From: Xenorhabdus mauleonii
GTDB taxonomy: Bacteria; Pseudomonadota; Gammaproteobacteria; Enterobacterales; Enterobacteriaceae
Direction: 5' to 3'
DNA length: 64,000 bases
Assembly: GCF_900113945.1 (NCBI RefSeq)
Contig: NZ_FORG01000006.1
Coordinates: 1 to 64,000 of the forward strand
In this document: positions 27,001-33,831 of the stretch, piece after piece
How the letters are laid out: the number at the start of each line of letters is the position of its first letter
Numbering within the stretch: position 1 is the stretch's first letter
The notes under the pieces: generated by a model
What the model saw: the letters and a program-made list of their open reading frames with translations, nothing else
Databases searched by the model: none
What the model was told of the DNA's origin: nothing
Made by a program: the position numbers and the translations under genes

Positions 27001-28434
27001 GGCAGCCACACCAGCGAAGTTGCATTCAATCGCCAGAACAGCCATTCTGCTGACACCAAAGGCGATGCCCGCTTGCGTGTCTATACCTCAACAGGCGCGG
27101 ATATTTCCGTTAACGGCAAAGGCAGCGGCAGCTATCAGGCAACATCAAACAATAACACCAGTGCAGTCACCAGCAACATCAATGCCCATAACAACGTCAA
27201 TGTCCAAGTAACCAGAGATGCACGCTATCAAGGGACAGCGATCAAGGCCAATAATGGTTCAGCCAACATTGATGCGGGTGGGAATATCCGGTTCAATCAC
27301 GCAACCAATCGAAACGAGCAAAAAAGCAACGGTTACAATGCCGAAGTTTCCCTGACAGCGGGAACCAATCCCGATGGCAATAACTTAAGCGGCAGTCTGG
27401 GGGGCGGTTACAACACTGACCACCAAAACAACATAACCGCCCAAACCAGCGCGATTGCCGGCGAGAGGGGTGTCAATCTGCATGCCGGTAATAACCTGGC
27501 CTTACAAGGAACCCATGTTTCAGGTAAGCAAGTTGACTTAACCGCCCAGCGTGGAAAAATCGACCTGACTTCAGCACAAGACATCGCCAATGCCGATGGT
27601 TGGAATTTTGGAGCCAAGGCCAACGGTGGCACCTCTTCCAAGGCACGCAGCAGTGAAGGTGATGACACAGCAGCGGATAATAACGCAACCAGCATCATCG
27701 ACAACAAATACAATCTGGGTGGTGAATTGAAATTTGGCGTCAATCAACTGGCTCAGACGACCCACCGCAACACACAAATTTCCGGCGGTAATGTCACATT
27801 GACCAGTGCCGGAGATACGTCACTCAAAGGCGCAAATGTCACGGCAGATGAAATAACGGGTAAAGTCGGTGGCAGTTTCAATGTTGAAAGCCTGAAAGAC
27901 AGCACCCACAGCCTGAACGTCGGCCTGGATGCTGGCTTGGGTTATAGCAGAACCGTCAAGGGCGACAATCCTAATAAACTGGCTCTTCCTACTGTCGCAA
28001 CCGACAATGCCAAGGCTGATGAAGAAAATCCGGGGCTGAAAGAGCAGTTGGCGGCGACGTTCAAGGGCTTCAAAGGCAAACTTAAAGGCAATTACGATAC
28101 ACTCGATCGGGAAGCAATCGGGGAACAGACAGCCCTGACCGGCACCCAAAAAGTTAATCTGGATATCACCAATAACACGTCTTTAGTGGCAGGTAAAATT
28201 GACAGCACCCAAGGGCCTGTCGTGGTCAATACGCAACAGATCCACCATCAATCTGTAGCGGGATACGACCGAGGCAGAAACATGGGGGCTAACGTACCGG
28301 ATTCCATCGCAAGTCTGGCTTTCTCGGTACAAAAAGATGTTTTATCCGGCAAAGTGCCTTTCTTGAAAAACGAAAGCCATAATACTGAACTGCCTGCTGT
28401 TAACAGCGGCATAAAAGGCCACAAATTAGATTGA
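24049..28434 (+). CDS. xhlA: Two-partner secreted haemolysin TpsA (ShlA/HpmA type), probably XhlA
   Basis: The 1461-residue protein has a Sec signal peptide (cleavage likely after residue 30, SFA/NG), then a TPS secretion domain with the NPNGI motif (140-144) and a CNGC cysteine pair (146-149), a feature of the pore-forming haemolysins ShlA and HpmA and not of adhesins. The rest is a long beta-helix of filamentous-haemagglutinin repeats rich in Asn, Gly, Ser and Thr. Length fits ShlA/HpmA (about 1600) and XhlA. It has no VENN motif, no C-terminal nuclease-like domain and no immunity gene after it, so contact-dependent inhibition is unlikely. The expected role is lysis of insect blood cells and red cells after secretion and activation by the neighbouring transporter. 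A terminator follows. Confidence 0.88.
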   Translation: MKRKKFKLSPTGKLVASMAIILASCSASFANGITPGGDAAHRPDVNQASSGATVVNIVAPSESGLSHNQFTDFNVNQMGAVLNNSLVDGQSQLAGQLSANSNLNGRTATVILNEVISRNPSLLLGQQEIFGMAADYVLANPNGITCNGCGFINTNQASLVVGNPLVDNGILQGFSNFNNQNSLNIRNNGLSHSDVLNLIAPKIDSNGQIVTSKDLNITTGNNKVSADGRILASQPARIGALDSYYFGSMQAGRIRLLNTAEGSGANLQGKMTADNSIDITSLGDVKLEAATLQGGDIAVQGKNILSQGLLHKSSSNTLGDDNSEGRFKGRYAEQKQISESVARTQLAGKNITLVAKQDNKVTATDIKGDNVKLTGANLTLEGQQLHQLNSDTDNNWKMSWQYDVTKEHEKYQYEGNTITARENIHLTANEGNVEVLGSTIAAGNQLSVSAQKEVKLAGLVESEMEKESGYKKNHKASLQTGYWNDINTSQRNVANKLRSGGDLGIKAGGNIDVVGTRIHSDKNLIVSAGQQTNITVQSLTNEHLITKDKTYWGGLAGGSNKNNSDKTETHHISEVTANGHLLLSSANGITITGSKVKAQKGAYVEANDGQLTIDNAVSHIYKSVDERQGTVFNITKNTNQEQNKQQKSSGSHLSSDTELKLLSNKDINVIGSLAKSAGELQINTSGNINILNYGEQSQYQQTKSDLKWHYYTEETKDKQYRAGVGFEHSLNKQENERTTQKPSELNGGTLIVNSGQNVTVTGSNLVAKQGDARITGNNISLLAGENSSSASTSQEKLQSNVFLTGGMDKLGSGAEGVYNRNNQSQSKTTATVAQTRVTGNLELNARGELKQQGTDHQVQGTYQANAGSIKNVATFNTESTSTEQLRVGGEISGTADYSATTRPVEKTAKAAADKQLDTAITKTRLPNAGIELAMNGNSRYTNNHQSNAVVTSVKASDIKATTNGDIYDQGTQYQAKKDSVSLTAGSHTSEVAFNRQNSHSADTKGDARLRVYTSTGADISVNGKGSGSYQATSNNNTSAVTSNINAHNNVNVQVTRDARYQGTAIKANNGSANIDAGGNIRFNHATNRNEQKSNGYNAEVSLTAGTNPDGNNLSGSLGGGYNTDHQNNITAQTSAIAGERGVNLHAGNNLALQGTHVSGKQVDLTAQRGKIDLTSAQDIANADGWNFGAKANGGTSSKARSSEGDDTAADNNATSIIDNKYNLGGELKFGVNQLAQTTHRNTQISGGNVTLTSAGDTSLKGANVTADEITGKVGGSFNVESLKDSTHSLNVGLDAGLGYSRTVKGDNPNKLALPTVATDNAKADEENPGLKEQLAATFKGFKGKLKGNYDTLDREAIGEQTALTGTQKVNLDITNNTSLVAGKIDSTQGPVVVNTQQIHHQSVAGYDRGRNMGANVPDSIASLAFSVQKDVLSGKVPFLKNESHNTELPAVNSGIKGHKLD

Positions 28435-28460
28435 TCATCATGATCACGCTTTGATCTCCT

Positions 28461-28495
28461 GTACGGTAGCGGCTGATGTTGCTGCCGTACTTTCC
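28461..28495 (+). terminator. Terminator after the tpsA haemolysin gene
   Basis: Arms GTACGGTAGC (28461-28470) and GCTGCCGTAC (28481-28490) pair with one G-U, and a short T/C-rich run follows. It lies 26 bases after the stop codon. Confidence 0.65.
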
Positions 28496-28639
28496 CCCTC
28501 TCCTTATTGCCTTTTCTGCTTTGCCTGTTACTCTTTTTTTCTCATACCGCTATTTTCTACTTAACAATATGATGAATAACGGTATGGTGAGTCATCAATG
28601 GTGAATAACACTCAGCACGACCAGATTTAAGGGGAAGTA

Positions 28640-29617
28640 ATGCCAATTGAGCTTGAGAATAAACAGCAAACCAATATGAGGAAAAACCGCACTCCGTTAG
28701 AAAAAGGGCTGCATAGCAGCAAAAAAGCGCTTTCCGTGACAATTCGTATTGGCAATGCTATCCGGCGTATTCCTTTTATTGCTCATTTAATTCGGGCAGC
28801 ACAGCGTTTTAACGATCGAATGGGCAGCCAATTTGGCGCTGCAATCACCTATTTCTCTTTTTTATCCCTGATCCCGATTCTGATGCTCTCCTTTGCGATA
28901 GCCGGTTTTGTGCTGGCCTCCAATCCAGACTTACTGACCCGCCTGATCAACGGCATCGCCAATAGCATCAGCGATCCTGCTCTCGCCAATACACTGAAAA
29001 ACAGTGTCGATACCGCGGTTAACCAAAGAACAACGGTGGGGCTTACGGGGCTTGCAATCGCACTTTATTCCGGGGTGAATTGGGTTGGAAACTTACGTGA
29101 GGCGATACTCGCCCAATCCCGGGATATTTGGGAGCGCAATCACGAAGATAAAGAGAAAATCTATTTTCAATACATTCGCGATTTTTTTTCCTTATTCGGG
29201 CTGCTATTCGCGTTGGTCATGACACTTTCACTGACCTCCATTGCAGGATCAGCCCAAGCCACTATCGTCCATGCCCTCGGATTGGAGAACATTGAATGGC
29301 TCCGCCCTGCATGGACATCAATTGGCCTGATCATTTCCATTTCTGCCAATTACTTATTATTTCTATGGATATTATGGATATTGCCCCGCCACCGACCAGA
29401 ACGGAAGGCCTTGTTCAAAGGGACACTCATGGCAGCCATCGGATTTGAAATCATCAAATCCATTATGACCATGATGTTGCCACGCCTTGCCAGCTCCCCT
29501 TCCGGAGCCGCATTTGGTTCAGTGATCGGTTTAATGGCATTCTTCTATTTCTTCGCCCGCCTGACACTCTTTTGTGCCGCGTGGATTGCCACGGCTGAAG
29601 AGAAGAAATCAGAATAA
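28640..29617 (+). CDS. yhjD: Inner-membrane protein YhjD (BrkB/YihY family)
   Basis: The 325-residue protein matches E. coli YhjD along its length from memory: AHLIRA, FNDRMGSQFGAAITYFSFLSLIPI, RTTVGLTGLAIALYSGVNWVGNLREAI, and PSGAAFGSVIGLMAFFYFFARLTLFCAAWIATAE. It has about six membrane helices in the BrkB fold. YhjD is a non-essential inner-membrane protein; in E. coli a mutant form allows survival with under-acylated lipid A precursors, which hints at a role in envelope lipid movement. The N-terminal 35 residues are polar and variable. It is a single gene with its own promoter region after the haemolysin terminator. Confidence 0.92.
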   Translation: MPIELENKQQTNMRKNRTPLEKGLHSSKKALSVTIRIGNAIRRIPFIAHLIRAAQRFNDRMGSQFGAAITYFSFLSLIPILMLSFAIAGFVLASNPDLLTRLINGIANSISDPALANTLKNSVDTAVNQRTTVGLTGLAIALYSGVNWVGNLREAILAQSRDIWERNHEDKEKIYFQYIRDFFSLFGLLFALVMTLSLTSIAGSAQATIVHALGLENIEWLRPAWTSIGLIISISANYLLFLWILWILPRHRPERKALFKGTLMAAIGFEIIKSIMTMMLPRLASSPSGAAFGSVIGLMAFFYFFARLTLFCAAWIATAEEKKSE

Positions 29618-29724
29618 AACTCATCCAATGATAAGACTGTTTTTTGCTGTACCCACACTCCCGCACCAAAGCGGGAATGCTTCATCAGAAGCATTTCATA
29701 ACAAACTAAAAAAGGAGTCATTTT

Positions 29725-29901
29725 ATGCCATTTGTGAACATCAAAATTACCCGTGAAGGTGCAACCCAACTGCTGGTGGATGTACTTGGAAAAAATCCCG
29801 CTACAACCTTTGTAATCATCGATGAAGTAGAAACAGATAACTGGGGGATTGGCGGAAAAAACGTAACTGAGTTAAGGGCTGCGGCGAAAGCGAAGTCGTA
29901 A
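29725..29901 (+). CDS. Short 4-oxalocrotonate tautomerase-family protein with shortened first helix
   Basis: This 58-residue frame starts MPFVNIKITREGA and continues LLVDVLGKNPATTFVIIDEV, then NWGIGG. These are the tautomerase signatures: Pro1 as catalytic base, the beta1 strand, and the GIGG turn. An AAAGGAG ribosome site is 7 bases upstream. Compared with family members as I know them, the stretch after REG that normally reads like TPEQKAALI is missing, leaving helix 1 about 12-13 residues short. The frame is kept. Family enzymes are hexamers in which helix 1 packs the core, so this copy may be inactive or refolded. A strong terminator follows. Confidence 0.7.
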   Translation: MPFVNIKITREGATQLLVDVLGKNPATTFVIIDEVETDNWGIGGKNVTELRAAAKAKS

Positions 29902-29919
29902 AGTCATCACATCATTTCT

Positions 29920-29969
29920 AATAATAAAAAAATCGGCCAGTTTTTTAACGGCTGATTTTTTTATTATTA
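29920..29969 (+). terminator. Bidirectional terminator after the tautomerase gene
   Basis: A long inverted repeat (AATAATAAAAAAATCGGCC / CGGCTGATTTTTTTATTATT, one mismatch) has A-rich and T-rich outer parts. It can stop transcription from both sides, the tautomerase from the left and the hcp cassette from the right. Confidence 0.85.
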
Positions 29970-30028
29970 GATATCCCTAAAACAAAAATCATCGTGCACT
30001 TGCTCCAGTGATGCTGAATAAACATATC

Positions 30029-30253
30029 TTATTGTAGGGTACTGAATTTAATCTTAATTTTTTCAGTTAAATAATATAATAAAGCAGCAACACCCAATCC
30101 CACTAGTGAAAAAAATAGATATTTATATTTATCATCGAAATCTGTTAGCAGCCCAAAATAAACAAGAGCTATAAATGAGCCAGAGCTAAGACCGATGATC
30201 ACGCTTTGTAATAAGTACATAGAGAATCGCATCAATAATCTAAATAATCGCAT
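30029..30253 (-). CDS. Small two-helix membrane protein, candidate immunity protein
   Basis: This 74-residue protein has two hydrophobic segments (about 12-34, LLQSVIIGLSSGSFIALVYFG; and about 45-63, YLFFSLVGLGVAALLYYL) with charged ends and a basic C-terminus. I do not recognise the family. It is the last gene of an AT-rich three-gene set, six bases after the candidate pore-forming effector. Immunity proteins to membrane-acting T6SS effectors are usually small inner-membrane proteins in exactly this place, so that role is inferred from context. It could also be an unrelated membrane protein. The frame is clean and ends before a strong terminator. Confidence 0.65.
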   Translation of the reverse strand: MRLFRLLMRFSMYLLQSVIIGLSSGSFIALVYFGLLTDFDDKYKYLFFSLVGLGVAALLYYLTEKIKIKFSTLQ

Positions 30254-30259
30254 TTTTTA

Positions 30260-30907
30260 TTATTCCAATTTTTTCACAAATTCATCGAATATAGTATCGA
30301 ATAACTCTCTATTTTTACTATAGTTTTCTATCGCTTTAACATAGGGATTCATTTTATTTTCTACTAGAAAATAAAGCAAATCTAAGTCCCCCTCTCTCCT
30401 CAATTTCATATATAACTCAGGATTTTTTTCTGCTAGATCTCGAGATGTATAGATTGCTCTTGAAACTGATGAGCCAACGCTTACTACACTAAGAGCAATT
30501 GTTGAACCAGCAAATTTAGTCAGCCACCTTGATCCAAAAATAGCACCTAAGTGGCCTCCAAAAATGACCTGCTTTCCAACCATTCCTCCTAAAATACTTC
30601 CAACTTTTGTTTCAACTAATCGTCGTTTCTGTTCATCACTAAGTTTGTCGAAATATTCTTCAAAGATAATTTGGATAACTCTTTCAATGCTTTGCATTGA
30701 AAGCAGATTTGCCTTTATCATATAAGCAAAACGATATTTATCGTTTTCATTCTCATATCTATGTTCTGTATCTAGAAAATCGTATCCTAAATAAAACAGA
30801 TCCACAGGAACATCTAATAAACCTGTGGCAACACCTGAAAAAAATCCACTATCATTATCAGTGATTGTGGATACCATGCTTTCAGCAATATCTTTAGCAC
30901 CGTCCAT
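30260..30907 (-). CDS. Candidate pore-forming T6SS effector with glycine zipper
   Basis: The 215-residue protein is not one I can name with confidence. Residues 1-100 are amphipathic and charged, with no signal peptide. Residues 103-150 form a hydrophobic, glycine-rich stretch with repeated GxxxG spacing (G103, G107, G111, G117, G121, G125) and no charges apart from two or three Lys/Arg/His. The C-terminus is charged and helical. Glycine zippers of this kind insert in membranes as oligomers. Its ATG overlaps the stop of an upstream hcp gene by one base, and a small membrane protein follows. By outline it resembles the ion-selective pore effectors of the Ssp6 type described in Serratia; this is an inference from layout and size, not a detected homology. 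Confidence 0.6.
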   Translation of the reverse strand: MDGAKDIAESMVSTITDNDSGFFSGVATGLLDVPVDLFYLGYDFLDTEHRYENENDKYRFAYMIKANLLSMQSIERVIQIIFEEYFDKLSDEQKRRLVETKVGSILGGMVGKQVIFGGHLGAIFGSRWLTKFAGSTIALSVVSVGSSVSRAIYTSRDLAEKNPELYMKLRREGDLDLLYFLVENKMNPYVKAIENYSKNRELFDTIFDEFVKKLE

Positions 30908-31386
30908 CAGTAAACTCTTTCATCCCAAAAGCTATATGAGCTTGTTGAACAAGCTACATTGTTCCAAGTAATATCCGTATATTCTATTGAAATAATTTCT
31001 TGCGGCGTCATTTGATTACTATTCAGAGAGTGAGGATAATCTGATTTAAGGCTAGATATATAAGCACCACCCAGTCTAATTTTATAAAAAAGCTCTAGCC
31101 CTCCATTTTCATTTGTACGCCAAAAATGAAATATACATTCTAGCTTCTCATTGTCATTGATACTCTTTGCCAATAGTGGAGATGATTTATCTATGGGTTT
31201 ATTGATTATAACTGGATGATGGGAAACATTTTGCTTCCTTAACATAACATGCTGAATACTATAAATAAATATTTCATTTTCATGGCCTTTTTGAGATTTG
31301 TTACCTATCGAATTTTTCTCTCCACAACCAGCAGAAATGAAACCTTGATTTTCACCATTTATTGTTAAATAAATTAGACTTGACAT
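30907..31386 (-). CDS. Second Hcp-family T6SS protein (orphan Hcp)
   Basis: The 159-residue protein has the Hcp outline: start YLTINGENQGFISAGC, the KGHENEIFIYSIQH loop, the HPVIINKPIDKSSPLLAKSI strand pair, and the TPQEIISIEYTDITWNN end. It is clearly diverged from the hcp product at 20921 and is not placed in the T6SS operon. GC content is far lower than in the main T6SS genes, which suggests separate arrival. It is co-translated (TGATG junction) with a candidate effector, so it probably serves as a dedicated carrier or tube ring for that effector. An AAGG ribosome site is present and a perfect palindrome lies 28 bases upstream of the start codon. Confidence 0.88.
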   Translation of the reverse strand: MSSLIYLTINGENQGFISAGCGEKNSIGNKSQKGHENEIFIYSIQHVMLRKQNVSHHPVIINKPIDKSSPLLAKSINDNEKLECIFHFWRTNENGGLELFYKIRLGGAYISSLKSDYPHSLNSNQMTPQEIISIEYTDITWNNVACSTSSYSFWDERVY

Positions 31387-31414
31387 ATTTGCCTTAATAT
31401 AAATTAGAGTGACT

Positions 31415-31439
31415 CTATTATCATTTAAAATGATAATAG
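31415..31439. promoter_or_regulatory. Perfect 25-bp palindrome, candidate operator of the orphan hcp cassette
   Basis: Arms CTATTATCATTT and AAATGATAATAG are exact reverse complements around one A. It lies 28 bases upstream of the hcp2 start, where the -10/-35 region should be. It also overlaps a second inverted repeat (ATTTAAAATGAT at 31423-31434 with ATCATTTTAAAT at 31447-31458). The site looks like one for a dimeric regulator; the ATTATC/GATAAT halves resemble Fur half-sites but are arranged differently. Confidence 0.5.
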
Positions 31440-31458
31440 TCCTAGAATCATTTTAAAT

Positions 31459-31955
31459 AAATTCAGTACAAACAATCAAGTTAATATATTTAACTTCTTA
31501 GGCTAAAAAACGTCCTATCAAATAATTGTGATTAATGTCACAAAATTAAATATCAATACACTCCATATATAACAAGAAATATTCATTACGCTTACTCTTT
31601 ATTAAACAACGTCCATTCATCCCAATAAGAAATAATATACTGCATCATGTAATATTTTAACGATTAATTGTCCACCATAACTGTTATTCATTGATATCTT
31701 GATACAATTCATCTCAAATAGATCTATTTGTCCAATGAATACGTAGATAGATACCAACTTTGCTATTAGTCTGGAAATGCGGTCTATGTGTCCACTCCCC
31801 AGTAATACACAAAAAAAATCAGAATAAACTTTCAATACAGATTGGCATCAGTTTTTCCAAAAATTAAAAAAGCAAGGAGCGGAGTGTTTTTTCAGCCATC
31901 ATATATCAATATATCATTATCCCGATATTCACTAGCTGATTCTCACAGGTGATAT
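31459..31955. other. Gene-free AT-rich stretch upstream of ada
   Basis: These ~500 bases hold no supported gene. An antisense frame at 31617-31835 lacks a ribosome site and resembles nothing I know. Near the right end, AAT (31862-31864) and GCAA (31872-31875) resemble the two boxes bound by methylated Ada, but with seven bases between them instead of the usual six. The ada promoter should be here. Confidence 0.4.
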
Positions 31956-33017
31956 ATGAGTAGCAAAAATTTGTGGACAACCGATGACGAACGTTGGCAG
32001 GCCATCATTGAACGTGACAAAAGAGCCGACAATCATTTCGTGTATGCTGTGCGTACTACGGGCATATATTGCCAGCCTTCCAGTACCGCCCGTCTCCCAA
32101 AGCGAGAGAATGTCGTGTTTTTTGATAACGAAAACGATGCCAAACAACAAGGCTATCGCCCAAGCAAGCGCTTGTCTAATCACCAACCAGAGCAAACGGC
32201 CGGATACCTTGCAAAAATAGCGCAAGCCTGCCGTTATATCGAACAAAATGATAACACCACACTGGAAAAGATTGCCCGCCATGTCGGAATGAGCGCATTT
32301 CATTTCCACAGGCTGTTCAAATCTCAAATGGGTTTGACACCAAAAGCCTACGCCGATGCTTACCGTGGTCAACGTTTGCGAGATAATTTAGAGCAAAACA
32401 ATAGCGTGACCGAAGCGATTTTAGAGGCAGGTTTCAATTCCAGTAGTCGGTTCTATGAAATTTCATCTGATTTATTGGGCATGACACCAAAAGTTTGGCG
32501 CACAGGCGGGAAAGGGATGCAAATCCACTTTGCGCTCGGTATGTGCTCATTGGGTCATATTCTAGTGGCGCAAAGCCAGAAAGGAATTTGTGCGATTTTA
32601 TTGGGAGATGACCCAGATAAGCTCTTGCAAGATCTGCAAGATAAATTCCCGCAATCAGAGTTTATCGGTGGAGATCCCCAGTTTGAACAGCTTATTGCCC
32701 ATGTCGTCGGGTTTATCGAAGCGCCGGAAGTTGCGCTAAAATTGCCACTGGATATTCGGGGCACAGCCTTCCAACAACGTGTTTGGCTCGCTTTACGGGA
32801 AATCCCTGTAGGTAAGACAGTGACCTACACCGAAATAGCGGAACGCATTGGTTCGCCAAGATCTGTGCGCGCAGTTGCCAATGCATGTGCTGCCAATATG
32901 CTGGCGGTAGCGATTCCATGTCATCGCGTAATCAGGCATGACGGCACCTTATCCGGCTATCGTTGGGGAGTGAAGCGTAAACGCGAGTTGTTGGCTCGGG
33001 AGGCCAAAAAACGATGA
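31956..33017 (+). CDS. ada: Ada-family alkylation repair/regulator protein with damaged zinc site
   Basis: The 353-residue protein has all three Ada parts: N-terminal Ada_Zn domain (1-78), AraC-type DNA-binding domain (about 85-182) and C-terminal O6-alkylguanine methyltransferase (about 190-350) with catalytic PCHRV at Cys322. In E. coli the first domain binds zinc through Cys38, Cys42, Cys69 and Cys72. Here only the first remains (Cys39, codon 32070-32072). The others are Ser43, Ser70 and Leu73. Zinc binding and the phosphotriester sensing that turns Ada into an activator should therefore fail, while O6-methylguanine repair and DNA binding may persist. The frame is intact. alkB follows but is not overlapping, unlike in E. 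coli. Confidence 0.93.
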   Translation: MSSKNLWTTDDERWQAIIERDKRADNHFVYAVRTTGIYCQPSSTARLPKRENVVFFDNENDAKQQGYRPSKRLSNHQPEQTAGYLAKIAQACRYIEQNDNTTLEKIARHVGMSAFHFHRLFKSQMGLTPKAYADAYRGQRLRDNLEQNNSVTEAILEAGFNSSSRFYEISSDLLGMTPKVWRTGGKGMQIHFALGMCSLGHILVAQSQKGICAILLGDDPDKLLQDLQDKFPQSEFIGGDPQFEQLIAHVVGFIEAPEVALKLPLDIRGTAFQQRVWLALREIPVGKTVTYTEIAERIGSPRSVRAVANACAANMLAVAIPCHRVIRHDGTLSGYRWGVKRKRELLAREAKKR

Positions 33018-33069
33018 GTATGCTCGCTGATTTTATCTGCCGATTGGTGGGTGTAAACTGGGATGCCAT

Positions 33070-33088
33070 GCCTTCGAAAGGCTTTTTT
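33070..33088 (+). terminator. Small terminator-like hairpin between ada and alkB
   Basis: Arms GCCTT (33070-33074) and AAGGC (33078-33082) around CGA are followed by six T residues. The stem is short, so termination may be partial. It lies 17 bases before the alkB start. Confidence 0.55.
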
Positions 33089-33104
33089 ACGATGCTCGGT
33101 GACA

Positions 33105-33776
33105 ATGATGATAGATGATTTATTTGCCAACGACGACAGCATCATTCGCCAATGGCAAGAACCTCTGGCAAAGGATGCCGTTGTTTTGCGCGGTTTTGCC
33201 TATGATGAAGCACCCACATTATTGCAGCACATTGCAACGATTGCTGAAACTGCTCCTTTTCGCCATTTTATCATCCCGAACGGGCATACTATGTCGATCG
33301 GCATGACTAACTGCGGCACATTTGGTTGGACAAGCAATGCGCAAGGATATCGCTATACCGAAGTTGACCCGCTGTCGGGGCAAGCATGGCCGCAGATACC
33401 AGCAATCTTTCTGCAACTCGCTCAACGGGCTGCTGATCACGCGGGATTCCCCCACTTCGTACCGAATGCCTGTTTGATTAATCGGTATCATCCGGGGGCA
33501 CGTTTGTCTTTACATCAGGATAAAGATGAGATGGATTTTTCCCAGCCTATTGTGTCGGTATCTTTAGGCTTGCCGGCAACTTTTTTATTCGGTGGGCTAC
33601 AGCGTACACAGCCTTGCCAGCGTGTGACACTGACTCATGGCGATATTGCGGTATGGGGTGGGGATGCTCGTCTGTGCTATCACGGTGTATTGCCGCTCAA
33701 AGATGGAATAGCCCCCTTACCATTGCAAGATAACGTGCGTTATAACCTCACATTTCGGCGAGTTTCACGGCTTTAA
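33105..33776 (+). CDS. alkB: Alpha-ketoglutarate-dependent DNA dealkylase AlkB
   Basis: AlkB removes methyl groups from 1-methyladenine and 3-methylcytosine by iron- and 2-oxoglutarate-dependent oxidation. The 223-residue protein keeps the iron ligands HxD (in LHQDKDE) and distal His (CYHGV), and the 2-oxoglutarate-binding RYNLTFRR at the C-terminus. I choose the first of two tandem ATG codons at 33105 and 33108; a longer frame from 33063 would begin inside the ada-alkB hairpin and adds residues not found in the family. In E. coli ada and alkB overlap; here 87 bases and a small terminator part them. Confidence 0.94.
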   Translation: MMIDDLFANDDSIIRQWQEPLAKDAVVLRGFAYDEAPTLLQHIATIAETAPFRHFIIPNGHTMSIGMTNCGTFGWTSNAQGYRYTEVDPLSGQAWPQIPAIFLQLAQRAADHAGFPHFVPNACLINRYHPGARLSLHQDKDEMDFSQPIVSVSLGLPATFLFGGLQRTQPCQRVTLTHGDIAVWGGDARLCYHGVLPLKDGIAPLPLQDNVRYNLTFRRVSRL

Positions 33777-33831
33777 GTTCGCTATCTTAAAATGCCATTA
33801 GGCTACCCATCAATCCAGATTATGGCTGACT

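Noticed and set aside
24049-28434. Contact-dependent inhibition (CdiA) reading of the large TpsA protein
   Set aside because: There is no VENN motif, no distinct C-terminal toxin domain and no small immunity gene downstream; the CNGC pair in the TPS domain points to the haemolysin group.
31617-31835. 72-codon minus-strand frame upstream of ada
   Set aside because: There is no ribosome site, no recognisable domain and AT-driven composition. I first considered a transposase remnant but saw no motif.
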